Of a stretch of 9,281 nt of DNA, positions 1 through 5,382 are shown in pieces. Source of the stretch: Bifidobacteriaceae bacterium (GTDB taxonomy: Bacteria; Actinomycetota; Actinomycetes; Actinomycetales; WQXJ01); contig JAITJY010000215.1 of assembly GCA_031278675.1 (NCBI GenBank), forward strand, positions 1 to 9,281, given 5' to 3'. The notes below the pieces were generated by a model. It made no database searches, was not told where the DNA came from, and saw nothing but the letters and a program-made list of their open reading frames with translations. Numbering within the stretch: position 1 is the stretch's first letter; each line of letters starts with the position of its first letter. The translations under genes were made by a program, and so were the position numbers.

Positions 1-2
1 GC

Positions 3-62
3 AAGATCAGGGAGTTCTCCTACCACGCCACCAAAGGTCTCCAGCAAGGTCTGTGCCCGTAG
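3..62 (+). CDS. Possible 3' end of an upstream gene (19 codons)
   Basis: A reading frame enters from the left edge and ends at a TAG at 60-62, leaving a tail that ends in ...KGLQQGLCP. About 16 of 19 codons end in G or C, as in the genes further right; the other two + frames have much poorer third positions here. A GC-rich hairpin begins 21 nt after the stop, as expected at a gene end. The tail is too short to assign to a family and shows no recognisable PilB, PilC or PilT C-terminus. A longer open stretch in frame 1 (to 189) has weak codon bias and is not favoured. Confidence 0.3.
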   Translation, partial: KIREFSYHATKGLQQGLCP

Positions 63-83
63 CAAGACTCCCCCCGAACGTGT

Positions 84-102
84 CGGCGGGCAGCGCCCGC
101 CG
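84..102 (+). terminator. GC-rich hairpin, possible terminator of the upstream gene
   Basis: A perfect 8-bp stem (CGGCGGGC / GCCCGCCG) closes a 3-nt loop, 21 nt after the putative stop at 60-62. No T-run follows, so it is not a canonical intrinsic terminator, although U-less hairpins are often proposed as terminators in actinobacteria. A second small inverted repeat (GGATC-aacc-GATCC, 102-115) adjoins it. Confidence 0.35.
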
Positions 103-241
103 GATCAACCGATCCTGGGGTGGGTGGTGAGTAATTCGGCTCGGGTGGGTGTGGGAGCGGCGGGGAAAATACCGCTCGAAACGGCTTGATTGGGTTTTCT
201 GGCGGGGCGGCGCCGAAAATCGGCGCTGGGCAGTTTCACGC

Positions 242-270
242 TTTTTACGCCATAAGCACTGCATTACAAT
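242..270 (+). promoter_or_regulatory. Weak candidate promoter upstream of the palindrome
   Basis: TACAAT at 265-270 matches the -10 consensus at five of six positions and lies in an A/T-rich patch. The -35 region 17 nt upstream (TTTTTA, 242-247) is poor. If this promoter is used, the palindrome at 300-317 would lie just inside the transcript and could act as a repressor site. The call rests only on the -10 match. Confidence 0.2.
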
Positions 271-299
271 TTGTTTACCGCGTCGAAAGCCCAAATTCC

Positions 300-317
300 T
301 TGGGACTTAAGTCCCAA
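300..317. promoter_or_regulatory. DosR/DevR-like operator palindrome
   Basis: TTGGGACTTAAGTCCCAA is a perfect 18-bp palindrome. Its inner 14 bases, GGGACTTAAGTCCC, fit the core GGGACTWWAGTCCC of the mycobacterial dormancy regulon box (consensus TTSGGGACTWWAGTCCCSAA) without mismatch, and 17 of 20 positions fit in full. DosR is a NarL/LuxR-type response regulator that responds to hypoxia, NO and CO. By inference, a related regulator controls pilA or a nearby transcript here. The site lies about 335 bp before the pilA start and about 110 bp before the best candidate promoter, so its exact target is unclear. Another NarL-type regulator could also read it. Confidence 0.55.
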
Positions 318-425
318 AAATCAACCCGTCGGGATGGGTGCAACGGCCCTAACGCCCACGTTTGCGCAGGTCAGAGCCTCGCAATCCGTTTTCTTGAGCC
401 GCCGTCGAAGTCTGTAGCCCTGCGC

Positions 426-455
426 TTGGCAGGTTGACAACGGCCGTCCTAATAT
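426..455 (+). promoter_or_regulatory. Candidate pilA promoter
   Basis: TTGGCA (426-431, one mismatch to TTGACA) is followed after 18 nt by TAATAT (450-455, four of six to TATAAT). Transcription would start near 462 and give a leader of roughly 190 nt before pilA. A perfect TTGACA at 434-439 also lies here but is only 10 nt from TAATAT, which is too close to be its partner. Moderate to weak evidence. Confidence 0.35.
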
Positions 456-464
456 CAAGTCAGC

Positions 465-479
465 ACCGCGCGAAGCGGT
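465..479 (+). other. Small hairpin at the start of the presumed pilA leader
   Basis: ACCGC-gcgaa-GCGGT forms a 5-bp stem with a 5-nt loop, immediately after the predicted transcription start. It could act as a 5' stabilising hairpin on an abundant pilin mRNA. No regulatory class is recognised. Confidence 0.3.
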
Positions 480-557
480 TGTGAACGGTCAATCCGGCAA
501 GTTTCAATAAACGGCATAAGGCCTCCCCCAAAGAGTCCTTCTGTTCGAGATTGACTA

Positions 558-596
558 CAGCCCCTTCGCTCCAGAGGACAATTCCTCGATGGGCTG
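558..596 (+). other. Nested hairpin in the pilA 5' leader
   Basis: An outer stem CAGCCC (558-563) / GGGCTG (591-596) encloses an inner stem GAGGA (574-578) / TCCTC (583-587) with a CAAT loop. A short CGGG-aa-CCCG hairpin follows at about 599-608. The inner stem masks a GAGGA ribosome-binding-like sequence, but that is more than 70 nt before the ATG, so masking of pilA translation is unlikely. mRNA stabilisation is a simpler reading. Confidence 0.35.
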
Positions 597-650
597 GACG
601 GGAACCCGGACGGCTCAGGCGCCCTACAAGACGAATGGAAGGCAACAACA

Positions 651-1139
651 ATGGCTAACTGGATTTGGAAAACCAAGGAAGACAAGGACCAGGGCTTCTC
701 GCTAGTCGAGTTGCTTATCGTGGTCATCATCATGGGCATTCTGGCGGCTATCGCCATCCCGCTGTTCCTGTCGCAACGCGCCAAGGCGGAAGACAAGCAC
801 GCCCAGTCAGATGTCCGGATTCTGGCGACAGAGATCTCGACGTTCTACGCGGATGCCCCCGCCAGCGCGACCCTGACCGTCACGCTCAGCACTAGTACCC
901 ACAAGTACACCATCACGGACACTACCGCCAGCCCGACAGTTGTATATTCAACGATGCCTGCGAGCAAGAACGTCACAAACGTTAAGTTCAGTTACACCGG
1001 TACTGCCGGCGTCGGCAGCGGTGGTAATGATTCAACGTGGTGCATCCGCGTAGAGAACCCGGCAGGTAAGGAAGCGGCCTACTCGATGAGCCCCGGTGGT
1101 GGCATGAACGGCGGAAGCTCTGCCGAGGCCTGCACCTGA
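651..1139 (+). CDS. pilA: Type IV major-type prepilin (PilA-like)
   Basis: A 162-residue prepilin, probably the main fibre subunit. A 15-residue lysine-containing leader ends in Gly15, followed by FSLVELL: cleavage by PilD after Gly15 leaves Phe at +1 (to be N-methylated) and Glu20 at +5. The hydrophobic stalk runs over about residues 18-40 (LLIVVIIMGILAAIAIPLFL), continues into the amphipathic helix SQRAKAEDKHAQSDVRILATEI, then a Thr/Ser-rich globular head. Cys131 and Cys161 (second last residue) would make the classical C-terminal disulfide loop. A GGAAGG ribosome binding site (637-642) lies 8 nt before the ATG. The gene stands alone between two long gaps with hairpins after its stop, which suggests a separate, abundant transcript. 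It is the only prepilin here with the standard Phe +1 and a small pilin head. Confidence 0.93.
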   Translation: MANWIWKTKEDKDQGFSLVELLIVVIIMGILAAIAIPLFLSQRAKAEDKHAQSDVRILATEISTFYADAPASATLTVTLSTSTHKYTITDTTASPTVVYSTMPASKNVTNVKFSYTGTAGVGSGGNDSTWCIRVENPAGKEAAYSMSPGGGMNGGSSAEACT

Positions 1140-1160
1140 TAACTATTGATCCAGGGCCGG

Positions 1161-1208
1161 GTCAAGTAGCGCTGAGATCTATAAACAGGTATCTGGCGCG
1201 GTCTTGAC
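1161..1208 (+). other. Three-tier stem-loop in the pilA 3' region
   Basis: It starts 21 nt after the pilA stop. GTCAAG (1161-1166) pairs with CTTGAC (1203-1208), GCGC (1169-1172) with GCGC (1196-1199), and AGAT (1175-1178) with ATCT (1191-1194). That gives 14 base pairs interrupted by two small internal loops, with a 12-nt terminal loop. Only a moderately T-rich stretch follows (ggttcggttt). It may protect the 3' end of the pilin mRNA or help terminate it together with the hairpin at 1245-1288. Confidence 0.45.
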
Positions 1209-1244
1209 TCAGGCTAGGGTTCGGTTTAGCGGTAATCGCGTAAA

Positions 1245-1288
1245 AACACCCGTGGGCCACCCGTTATGGCGGGGGGCCCACGGGTGTT
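1245..1288. terminator. Strong hairpin, bidirectional or minus-strand intrinsic terminator
   Basis: AACACCCGTGGGCC (1245-1258) pairs perfectly with GGCCCACGGGTGTT (1275-1288), a 14-bp stem; the 16-nt loop can add a few inner G-C pairs. On the + strand a TAAAAA run (1241-1246) comes before the stem and only a weak T-containing stretch follows. Read on the minus strand, the stem is followed by TTTTTA, the textbook U-tract. It probably ends pilA transcription, given its position about 105 nt after the stop. The canonical polarity, however, points leftward, against transcripts from the right. Confidence 0.65.
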
Positions 1289-1328
1289 GCATAGGACCGG
1301 TTTGATGTCGGCGCGGATGCGGGGGAAT

Positions 1329-1376
1329 CCAATTTCACTTGGATGCTCGCAGGCAACTCGGGCCCCAATTTCACTT
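1329..1376 (+). repeat. 12-bp direct repeat pair
   Basis: CCAATTTCACTT occurs at 1329-1340 and 1365-1376, 36 bp apart start to start. The first copy also sits inside an inverted repeat, ATCCAA-tttcac-TTGGAT (1327-1344). Two regulator half-sites or the decayed end of an insertion sequence with repeated terminal boxes are both possible. No transposase remnant is visible. Confidence 0.45.
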
Positions 1377-1488
1377 CGTGCCGGATCGGTCACATTGGCA
1401 AGGGCGCGGAGCATATGTGGGAGCCAGCAAAAGGTGCGGCATATCAAAGGCGCGGGGGCTCCGCCTACGGATGTGCCGGGGAGCCGAG

Positions 1489-1494
1489 TATAAG
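1489..1494 (+). promoter_or_regulatory. Candidate -10 box for the minor pilin operon
   Basis: TATAAG matches the -10 consensus at five of six bases, but no good -35 lies 16-18 nt upstream (TACGGA is the nearest). A start near 1501 would give a leader of about 80 nt opening with a small hairpin. Some promoter is expected between the hairpin at 1245-1288 and the gene at 1584; this is only the best visible guess. Confidence 0.25.
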
Positions 1495-1500
1495 TACTGC

Positions 1501-1518
1501 CCCGAAGCCCGGTTCGGG
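1501..1518 (+). other. Hairpin in the leader of the minor pilin operon
   Basis: CCCGAA (1501-1506) and TTCGGG (1513-1518) form a 6-bp stem with a GCCCGG loop. It lies about 65 nt before the next start codon and does not cover the ribosome binding site. Confidence 0.35.
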
Positions 1519-1583
1519 CGCCGGTGCATTAGAGTCTACTTAGGGCCTGGGACAAGTAATAAGAACCTTGAAGGAGCGGTCTT

Positions 1584-2672
1584 ATGATGCTCTCGCGGAT
1601 GAGCCAACCGAGGCGGCCTAGCAGCCGATTCAAGCATGACGCCGGTTCGACACTGGTTGAAGTGATTGTGTCGGTGGTGCTGTTGACGGTGTTCAGTTCC
1701 GCTGCCATGGTGGCGGTCACCTCCAGCACCGCCACCAGCACCGACAACCGCGCCCGGGTGACGGCCAGCGGTTTGGCGGTACGTGAACTCGACCTAGTGG
1801 GGGAGTTGATTGCGGCGTCGGCCACCGGGGCAGACGACATCCTCAACCAGGTGGTGGTGAACGGCACCGTCGAAGCTTCGATGCAGGGGGAGAACCCGGA
1901 CTTCCCGTACCTGCTGGACGGCGAGGAGTACCGTGTAGAACGGCGGGCGGACGCTTACCCGCTGGTCAACAAGGGAGCCGCCTGCGAGGCGACGGGCAGC
2001 CCGGTGACGCAGATGCGCCAAGGCACGTTGGTGACCGTGACGGTGACTTGGGCCAGCCAGAAGGAAGTGACGCAGCCCCATGTGGCTCGCAAGCTCTTCG
2101 CGCCGCACCGTAACTCCGGCACGGGCATGGCTCCCGGCCAGGCCGTGATCGCGGTCAAAGTCGAAGGGAAGATCACGGTCAGCGGCACAACTGACCGCGC
2201 CGGGGTCCAGGTTCAAGTAGTCGGCGCGGGCACCGGCCAAACCCAGGTGACAGATTCCAAAGGCTGCGCGGTCTTCAGCGTCTACCCCGGGAGCGCTTCG
2301 GTGCTCTACGAGGTCACCGTCGGGACTCCAGGCGGCGGCTACACCACAACGGCGGGCAACCCTACCCCCGTGTTGCAGGTCGGCCCCCTGACCGAAGGCG
2401 ACTGGCAACAGGCGCCGTTGCAGGATTACGACCCGGCGGCATCGCTCACCGTCAAAGTGCTCAAGATAAATGAGCTGGTCCAACAAGTGGACTTGGAGCC
2501 GGCGGCCGGCGAAGCGGGCGATGCCAGACACCTGCCCCTGGAAGGGGGCGACACGGTGAAGTTCGAGCACGTCTACCCCGGAACCTACGCGATCATTGTC
2601 TACGGCGCGGACACAAAGATGGTCACACTGCTACCCGGTGCCCACGAATACAAGGAGGTGGAGGTGAAATGA
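1584..2672 (+). CDS. PilV-like minor prepilin with C-terminal beta-sandwich repeats
   Basis: 362 residues. A basic 21-residue leader ends in Gly21, followed by STLVEVIV: Glu26 is the +5 glutamate, Ser the +1 residue, and a hydrophobic helix runs to about residue 47. Residues 50-175 form a minor-pilin-like head. From about 186 there are two beta-rich modules, roughly 186-246 and 286-362. Both contain a VYPG turn (FSVYPGSASVLYEVTV and FEHVYPGTYAIIVYG), and the first resembles carboxypeptidase-regulatory/Cna-B-like Ig folds. Only two cysteines are present (134, 228). It is expected to enter the fibre, probably near the tip, exposing the sandwich domains. AAGGAG (1571-1576) lies 7 nt before the ATG; a second ATG follows directly but is spaced less well. 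It is the first gene of the compact operon and overlaps the next by 4 nt. The PilV assignment is by position and general form, not detailed similarity. Confidence 0.8.
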   Translation: MMLSRMSQPRRPSSRFKHDAGSTLVEVIVSVVLLTVFSSAAMVAVTSSTATSTDNRARVTASGLAVRELDLVGELIAASATGADDILNQVVVNGTVEASMQGENPDFPYLLDGEEYRVERRADAYPLVNKGAACEATGSPVTQMRQGTLVTVTVTWASQKEVTQPHVARKLFAPHRNSGTGMAPGQAVIAVKVEGKITVSGTTDRAGVQVQVVGAGTGQTQVTDSKGCAVFSVYPGSASVLYEVTVGTPGGGYTTTAGNPTPVLQVGPLTEGDWQQAPLQDYDPAASLTVKVLKINELVQQVDLEPAAGEAGDARHLPLEGGDTVKFEHVYPGTYAIIVYGADTKMVTLLPGAHEYKEVEVK

Positions 2673-3448
2673 CCGTCTTGGCAGGCCCCGCCAGGCGCGT
2701 CAGCCGTCTCCGCCGGGCAAACCGCATCAGCCTTCGTCCCAACCGGACCCGGCGGCCGCCTCAGGTGGCCGAGGCGGGGATGAGTTTGACGGAGCTGATC
2801 GTAGCGATTGGGATCAGCTCCATTGTGCTGGCGATGGTTTTCGCGGTGGTCGGGTCATTCGCGCGCAATGACGCGCGCAACTTGGTGCGCCAGGCCCGGG
2901 TGGAAGAGGTACGCCAGGTGGGGCTGTGGCTCGGCGACGCGCTGGCGTACGCGGAATCGGAGCCGCTGTCTGGTTCGGCCGGCTCGGAGCCGGTCTTTGA
3001 GGAGGCCACCGCGCAAAAGATGGTGTTTACCTCAGACTTGGGTGGCGGGACATCGGCCAATCAAAGGGCGCTCAGCCGCGTCACCGTCGCCTTGGGCGTC
3101 ACCTGTGACGGCGCAGCGGACCCCGGGGTGCTGCGGCGCTGCGTGCAGCACCCATTCGATGATGCCTATGGCGTTCCCCAATTCTGTCCCACCATGGCAA
3201 GCTGCGGTGCCGGGCTGTTCGAGGACAAGGTCATGGCCCGGGACGTCGCCCCGCAGACCCTGTTCACCTACTTCCTCGAAGGCGCCACGGGAGTTGGACA
3301 GGGAGTACCGGAGGTGATAGACCCCGCCCAACGGGCCAGGATTTCGGCGGTCGAATTCACGGTCACGGTGAGCGGTCCGGAATCGGGGACCACCACTGAA
3401 TCGACGGTTTACAAGCGCTACACAGTCAATGAATGGAGGCGGTGGTGA
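2669..3448 (+). CDS. PilW-like minor prepilin
   Basis: 259 residues. An unusually long, arginine-rich 37-residue leader ends in Gly37, followed by MSLTELIV: Met is +1 and Glu42 is +5. The hydrophobic helix covers about 43-62 (AIGISSIVLAMVFAVVGSFA), then an amphipathic helix (RNLVRQARVEEVRQVGLWLGDAL). The head ends in a beta-rich stretch (ISAVEFTVTVSG...). Four cysteines (146, 158, 173, 179) could give two disulfides. The order between PilV- and PilX-like genes, the length and the helix pattern all fit PilW, a minor pilin that helps start fibre assembly. The ATG overlaps the previous stop (ATGA), with AAGGAGG (2652-2658) 10 nt upstream and a second GGAGGT nearer, so translation is strongly coupled. 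No later ATG or obvious start would shorten the leader sensibly. Confidence 0.8.
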   Translation: MTVLAGPARRVSRLRRANRISLRPNRTRRPPQVAEAGMSLTELIVAIGISSIVLAMVFAVVGSFARNDARNLVRQARVEEVRQVGLWLGDALAYAESEPLSGSAGSEPVFEEATAQKMVFTSDLGGGTSANQRALSRVTVALGVTCDGAADPGVLRRCVQHPFDDAYGVPQFCPTMASCGAGLFEDKVMARDVAPQTLFTYFLEGATGVGQGVPEVIDPAQRARISAVEFTVTVSGPESGTTTESTVYKRYTVNEWRRW

Positions 3449-5382
3449 TGCGCAGCTTCATGGCACGCCGCAGACGCGCGGCGGGAAAGCGGGCCGACGC
3501 TGGAATGACTATGGTCGCGGTGTTGGCGTCCTGTGTGATCCTGGTCACGGTGGTCCTCGGATCGGCGGCGTTCCTTTCTAGTTCCACCAAGTTCTCGCGC
3601 TATGAGCAGGATTCGGACCTGGCGCTGGCGGCTGCCCAATCGGGGATGAATGACCTGCTGGCTCAGTTGCGGGCAGACTCAAACTATTTGGACACGGTGG
3701 CCGCTGACCACGTAGACGCGGTAGGTTACTGCCACAGCGGCGCCACCGGTGGCCCGGCAGACATCGAGGGCGACTACTTCAAAGATGTCTGCGGTTGGAC
3801 CAACGGGACCGGCGTGGCTTGGAAACCGCTCGGCGGTGTGGCGGGGCGGCAGTATTACCACTATGTGGTGACGGATTACGACCCGATAACCAGCACCGTT
3901 GATGCGGTTTCGACCGGGAAATCAGGCACCGTGGTGCGCTCGCTGCGCGCCCGCCTGGCGCCAGAATCCACGCCCATGTACATGTACTTCTCCGACTATG
4001 AACTGGCTGATCCGACCGATCCGACCACCTATCCGCCGAACCACTCCTACCAGGACCCCAAGCGAACATCAGACGCTTGTGGTGGCTATCCTGGATCTGG
4101 CAGCGAGAACACCGACCTGAAGTACGCCTGGGAGGCGGAGGTTGGCGACCGGCGGTACGCCTTCGACGGGTTGGTGCGTGACTGTTACGAGCCGGAATTC
4201 AACGGCTGGGGTGACGGGCGCGACTCCCTGGACGGCTGGTTCCATTCCAATGACACTGTGCGCTCTGACGGTGCCGTCTTCGGCGGAGGTTCGTGGACCA
4301 CGGCTGATCCGAAGTGCTCCGCCGAAGGCACCTGCGTCAATGGGTCGGCCACCTGGCTGGCCACCCATCCCATTTCCGTAGCGAAGAAGCCGTTCGGTGG
4401 CACCGGTTCAGCCGAGGCCGCAACGGCGGACGGTACCCTGGGCTGCCGCTACGCCGGGCCAACCCGCATCATCCTGGAAGGCGACGAGATGGTGGTGTGG
4501 TCCAAAGGGACCACCACCTCGCCTGACCGGTGCGGCACACCCACCGATCTGAAGTCAGCGGACGGGGCCCGGGTCACCTTGCCGGATGATGCGTCAGAGG
4601 CGTTGGTCTACGTGTCGGCCTCGGCTGCTAACCACCGGCTACTCCAAGCCGGCGAGATTGGCGGGCCGGACGGGCGCGAATTGCCTCTCGGCAATTACAC
4701 CACGGACTTGGTCGCCACCCAGGGCGCAACCTTCAAGACCGAACGGGCCATGGTCGAGTCCGACAAGTACGCCGAAGTCGGCAATGTCTGGGTAGAAGGC
4801 TCCGCCTCCCGGACGCTGACCATCGCGGCGGAGGGCTCCATCATCATCACCGGCGACTTGTTGACCACCAAAGACGACACGACCCTCTTGGGGCTGCTGG
4901 CCGGCGGCGCCGTCGAGCTCTATAACCCCGTGGTTGATCTCTACGGCACCACCGCGCGTGACGTGGAGTGTGACGATCTGGACAACTGCCACGCGACTAA
5001 CTGGGAATGGGACACCGAAACCCCAGTGAGCAAGGGGACGGCCCCAGAGGCCGGTTGGCCCACGGACTACAACGGGGATACAACGGTCTTCGAGATTGAG
5101 GCCGCCATCCACGCTTCGAGTTGGAGCTTCCGGCTGCAGAATTGGCGGACCGGTGGCGCCCTCGGGCTGCTCAAGGTCCACGGATCAATTGCCCAGAAGT
5201 TCCGCGGCGTGGTTGCAATGGAAGACGAAATCGGTGCGCTGGTCAGCGGCTACAAGAAGGACTGGAGCTACAACGAAACGCTGACCCGGGCACGTCCGCT
5301 GCTTTTCCCGGCCCTGGGCTCTGGCGACTGGCTGGTCCCCTGGGTGGAGAAGGCCGAGCCGAACGAGGCAGTCAAGTCGTGA
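3448..5382 (+). CDS. Large PilX-like minor prepilin / pilus tip protein
   Basis: 644 residues, several times the length of proteobacterial PilX. The ATG at 3448 is preferred: it overlaps the previous stop (TGATG) and has GGAGG (3435-3439) 8 nt upstream. An in-frame ATG at 3433 would place that site inside the gene. An arginine-rich leader ends in Gly19, followed by MTMVAVLAS; the +5 position is Ala24, not Glu, as in GspK/PilX-type tip subunits. One membrane helix spans about 22-43. Residues 262-280 (DGWFHSNDTVRSDGAVFGG) recall a HxND...G...F.G motif found in large T4P-associated PilX-like proteins. Residues 455-590 carry repeated short strands (GSIIITGDLL, LLGLLAGGAVEL, FEIEAAIHASS, LLKVHGSIAQKFRGVV) suggesting a parallel beta-helix. 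Outside the membrane helix there are ten cysteines, enough for five disulfides. A role at the pilus tip in initiation and contact is inferred. Confidence 0.78.
   Translation: MRSFMARRRRAAGKRADAGMTMVAVLASCVILVTVVLGSAAFLSSSTKFSRYEQDSDLALAAAQSGMNDLLAQLRADSNYLDTVAADHVDAVGYCHSGATGGPADIEGDYFKDVCGWTNGTGVAWKPLGGVAGRQYYHYVVTDYDPITSTVDAVSTGKSGTVVRSLRARLAPESTPMYMYFSDYELADPTDPTTYPPNHSYQDPKRTSDACGGYPGSGSENTDLKYAWEAEVGDRRYAFDGLVRDCYEPEFNGWGDGRDSLDGWFHSNDTVRSDGAVFGGGSWTTADPKCSAEGTCVNGSATWLATHPISVAKKPFGGTGSAEAATADGTLGCRYAGPTRIILEGDEMVVWSKGTTTSPDRCGTPTDLKSADGARVTLPDDASEALVYVSASAANHRLLQAGEIGGPDGRELPLGNYTTDLVATQGATFKTERAMVESDKYAEVGNVWVEGSASRTLTIAAEGSIIITGDLLTTKDDTTLLGLLAGGAVELYNPVVDLYGTTARDVECDDLDNCHATNWEWDTETPVSKGTAPEAGWPTDYNGDTTVFEIEAAIHASSWSFRLQNWRTGGALGLLKVHGSIAQKFRGVVAMEDEIGALVSGYKKDWSYNETLTRARPLLFPALGSGDWLVPWVEKAEPNEAVKS

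Larger units (their letters stand above)
103..650. other. Long non-coding region upstream of pilA
   Basis: About 550 nt without a convincing gene. The open frames on both strands (for example 186-437 + and the minus-strand frames) show no protein family and no codon bias like the neighbouring genes. The stretch from about 190 to 330 is visibly A/T-richer than its surroundings, as promoter regions often are. Recognisable content is a DosR-type palindrome (300-317), a candidate promoter (426-455) and several hairpins in the presumed pilA leader. A small RNA inside it cannot be excluded. Confidence 0.6.
1289..1583 (+). other. Non-coding, structured region before the minor pilin operon
   Basis: About 295 nt with no credible gene; the short open frames have no family resemblance. 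It contains a 12-bp direct repeat (1329-1340, 1365-1376) and several competing stems. AGGCG (1448-1452) pairs with CGCCT (1462-1466), while GGCTCC (1457-1462) pairs with GGAGCC (1480-1485); the two helices share base 1462, so they exclude each other. CACAT (1391-1395) can pair with ATGTG (1415-1419). Such mutually exclusive helices are seen in riboswitch-like leaders, but no class is matched well enough to name. Confidence 0.4.

Noticed and set aside
1..189. Frame 1 open from the left edge to a TGA at 187-189
   Set aside because: Third positions are poor in G/C and the product is low-complexity; frame 3, ending at 62, has better codon bias and a hairpin after it.
7..294. Minus-strand open frame of 95 codons at the left edge
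   Set aside because: Its composition (Arg/Pro/Thr-rich) is typical of a shadow frame in G+C-rich DNA, no family is recognisable, and it runs across the A/T-rich promoter-like region and nearly into the palindrome.
434..455. TTGACA (434-439) with TAATAT (450-455) as one promoter
   Set aside because: The spacer is only 10 nt, far too short; TTGGCA at 426-431 with an 18-nt spacer is the better partner.
1329..1376. CRISPR-like repeat
   Set aside because: There are only two 12-bp copies, too short and too few, with no array or cas gene.
1549..1557. Second DosR half-site (GGGACAAGT) before the minor pilin operon
   Set aside because: Only five bases (GGGAC) match and there is no inverted second half.
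1794..2570. Long minus-strand open frame (258 codons) opposite the PilV-like gene
   Set aside because: It lies wholly opposite a well-supported gene with a clear prepilin motif, ribosome binding site and coupled neighbours; the antisense product has no recognisable domain.
5121..5378. Upstream extension of the pilD frame to an ATG at 5121
   Set aside because: It would overlap the PilX-like gene by about 260 nt, and the added 86 residues have no prepilin-peptidase similarity.
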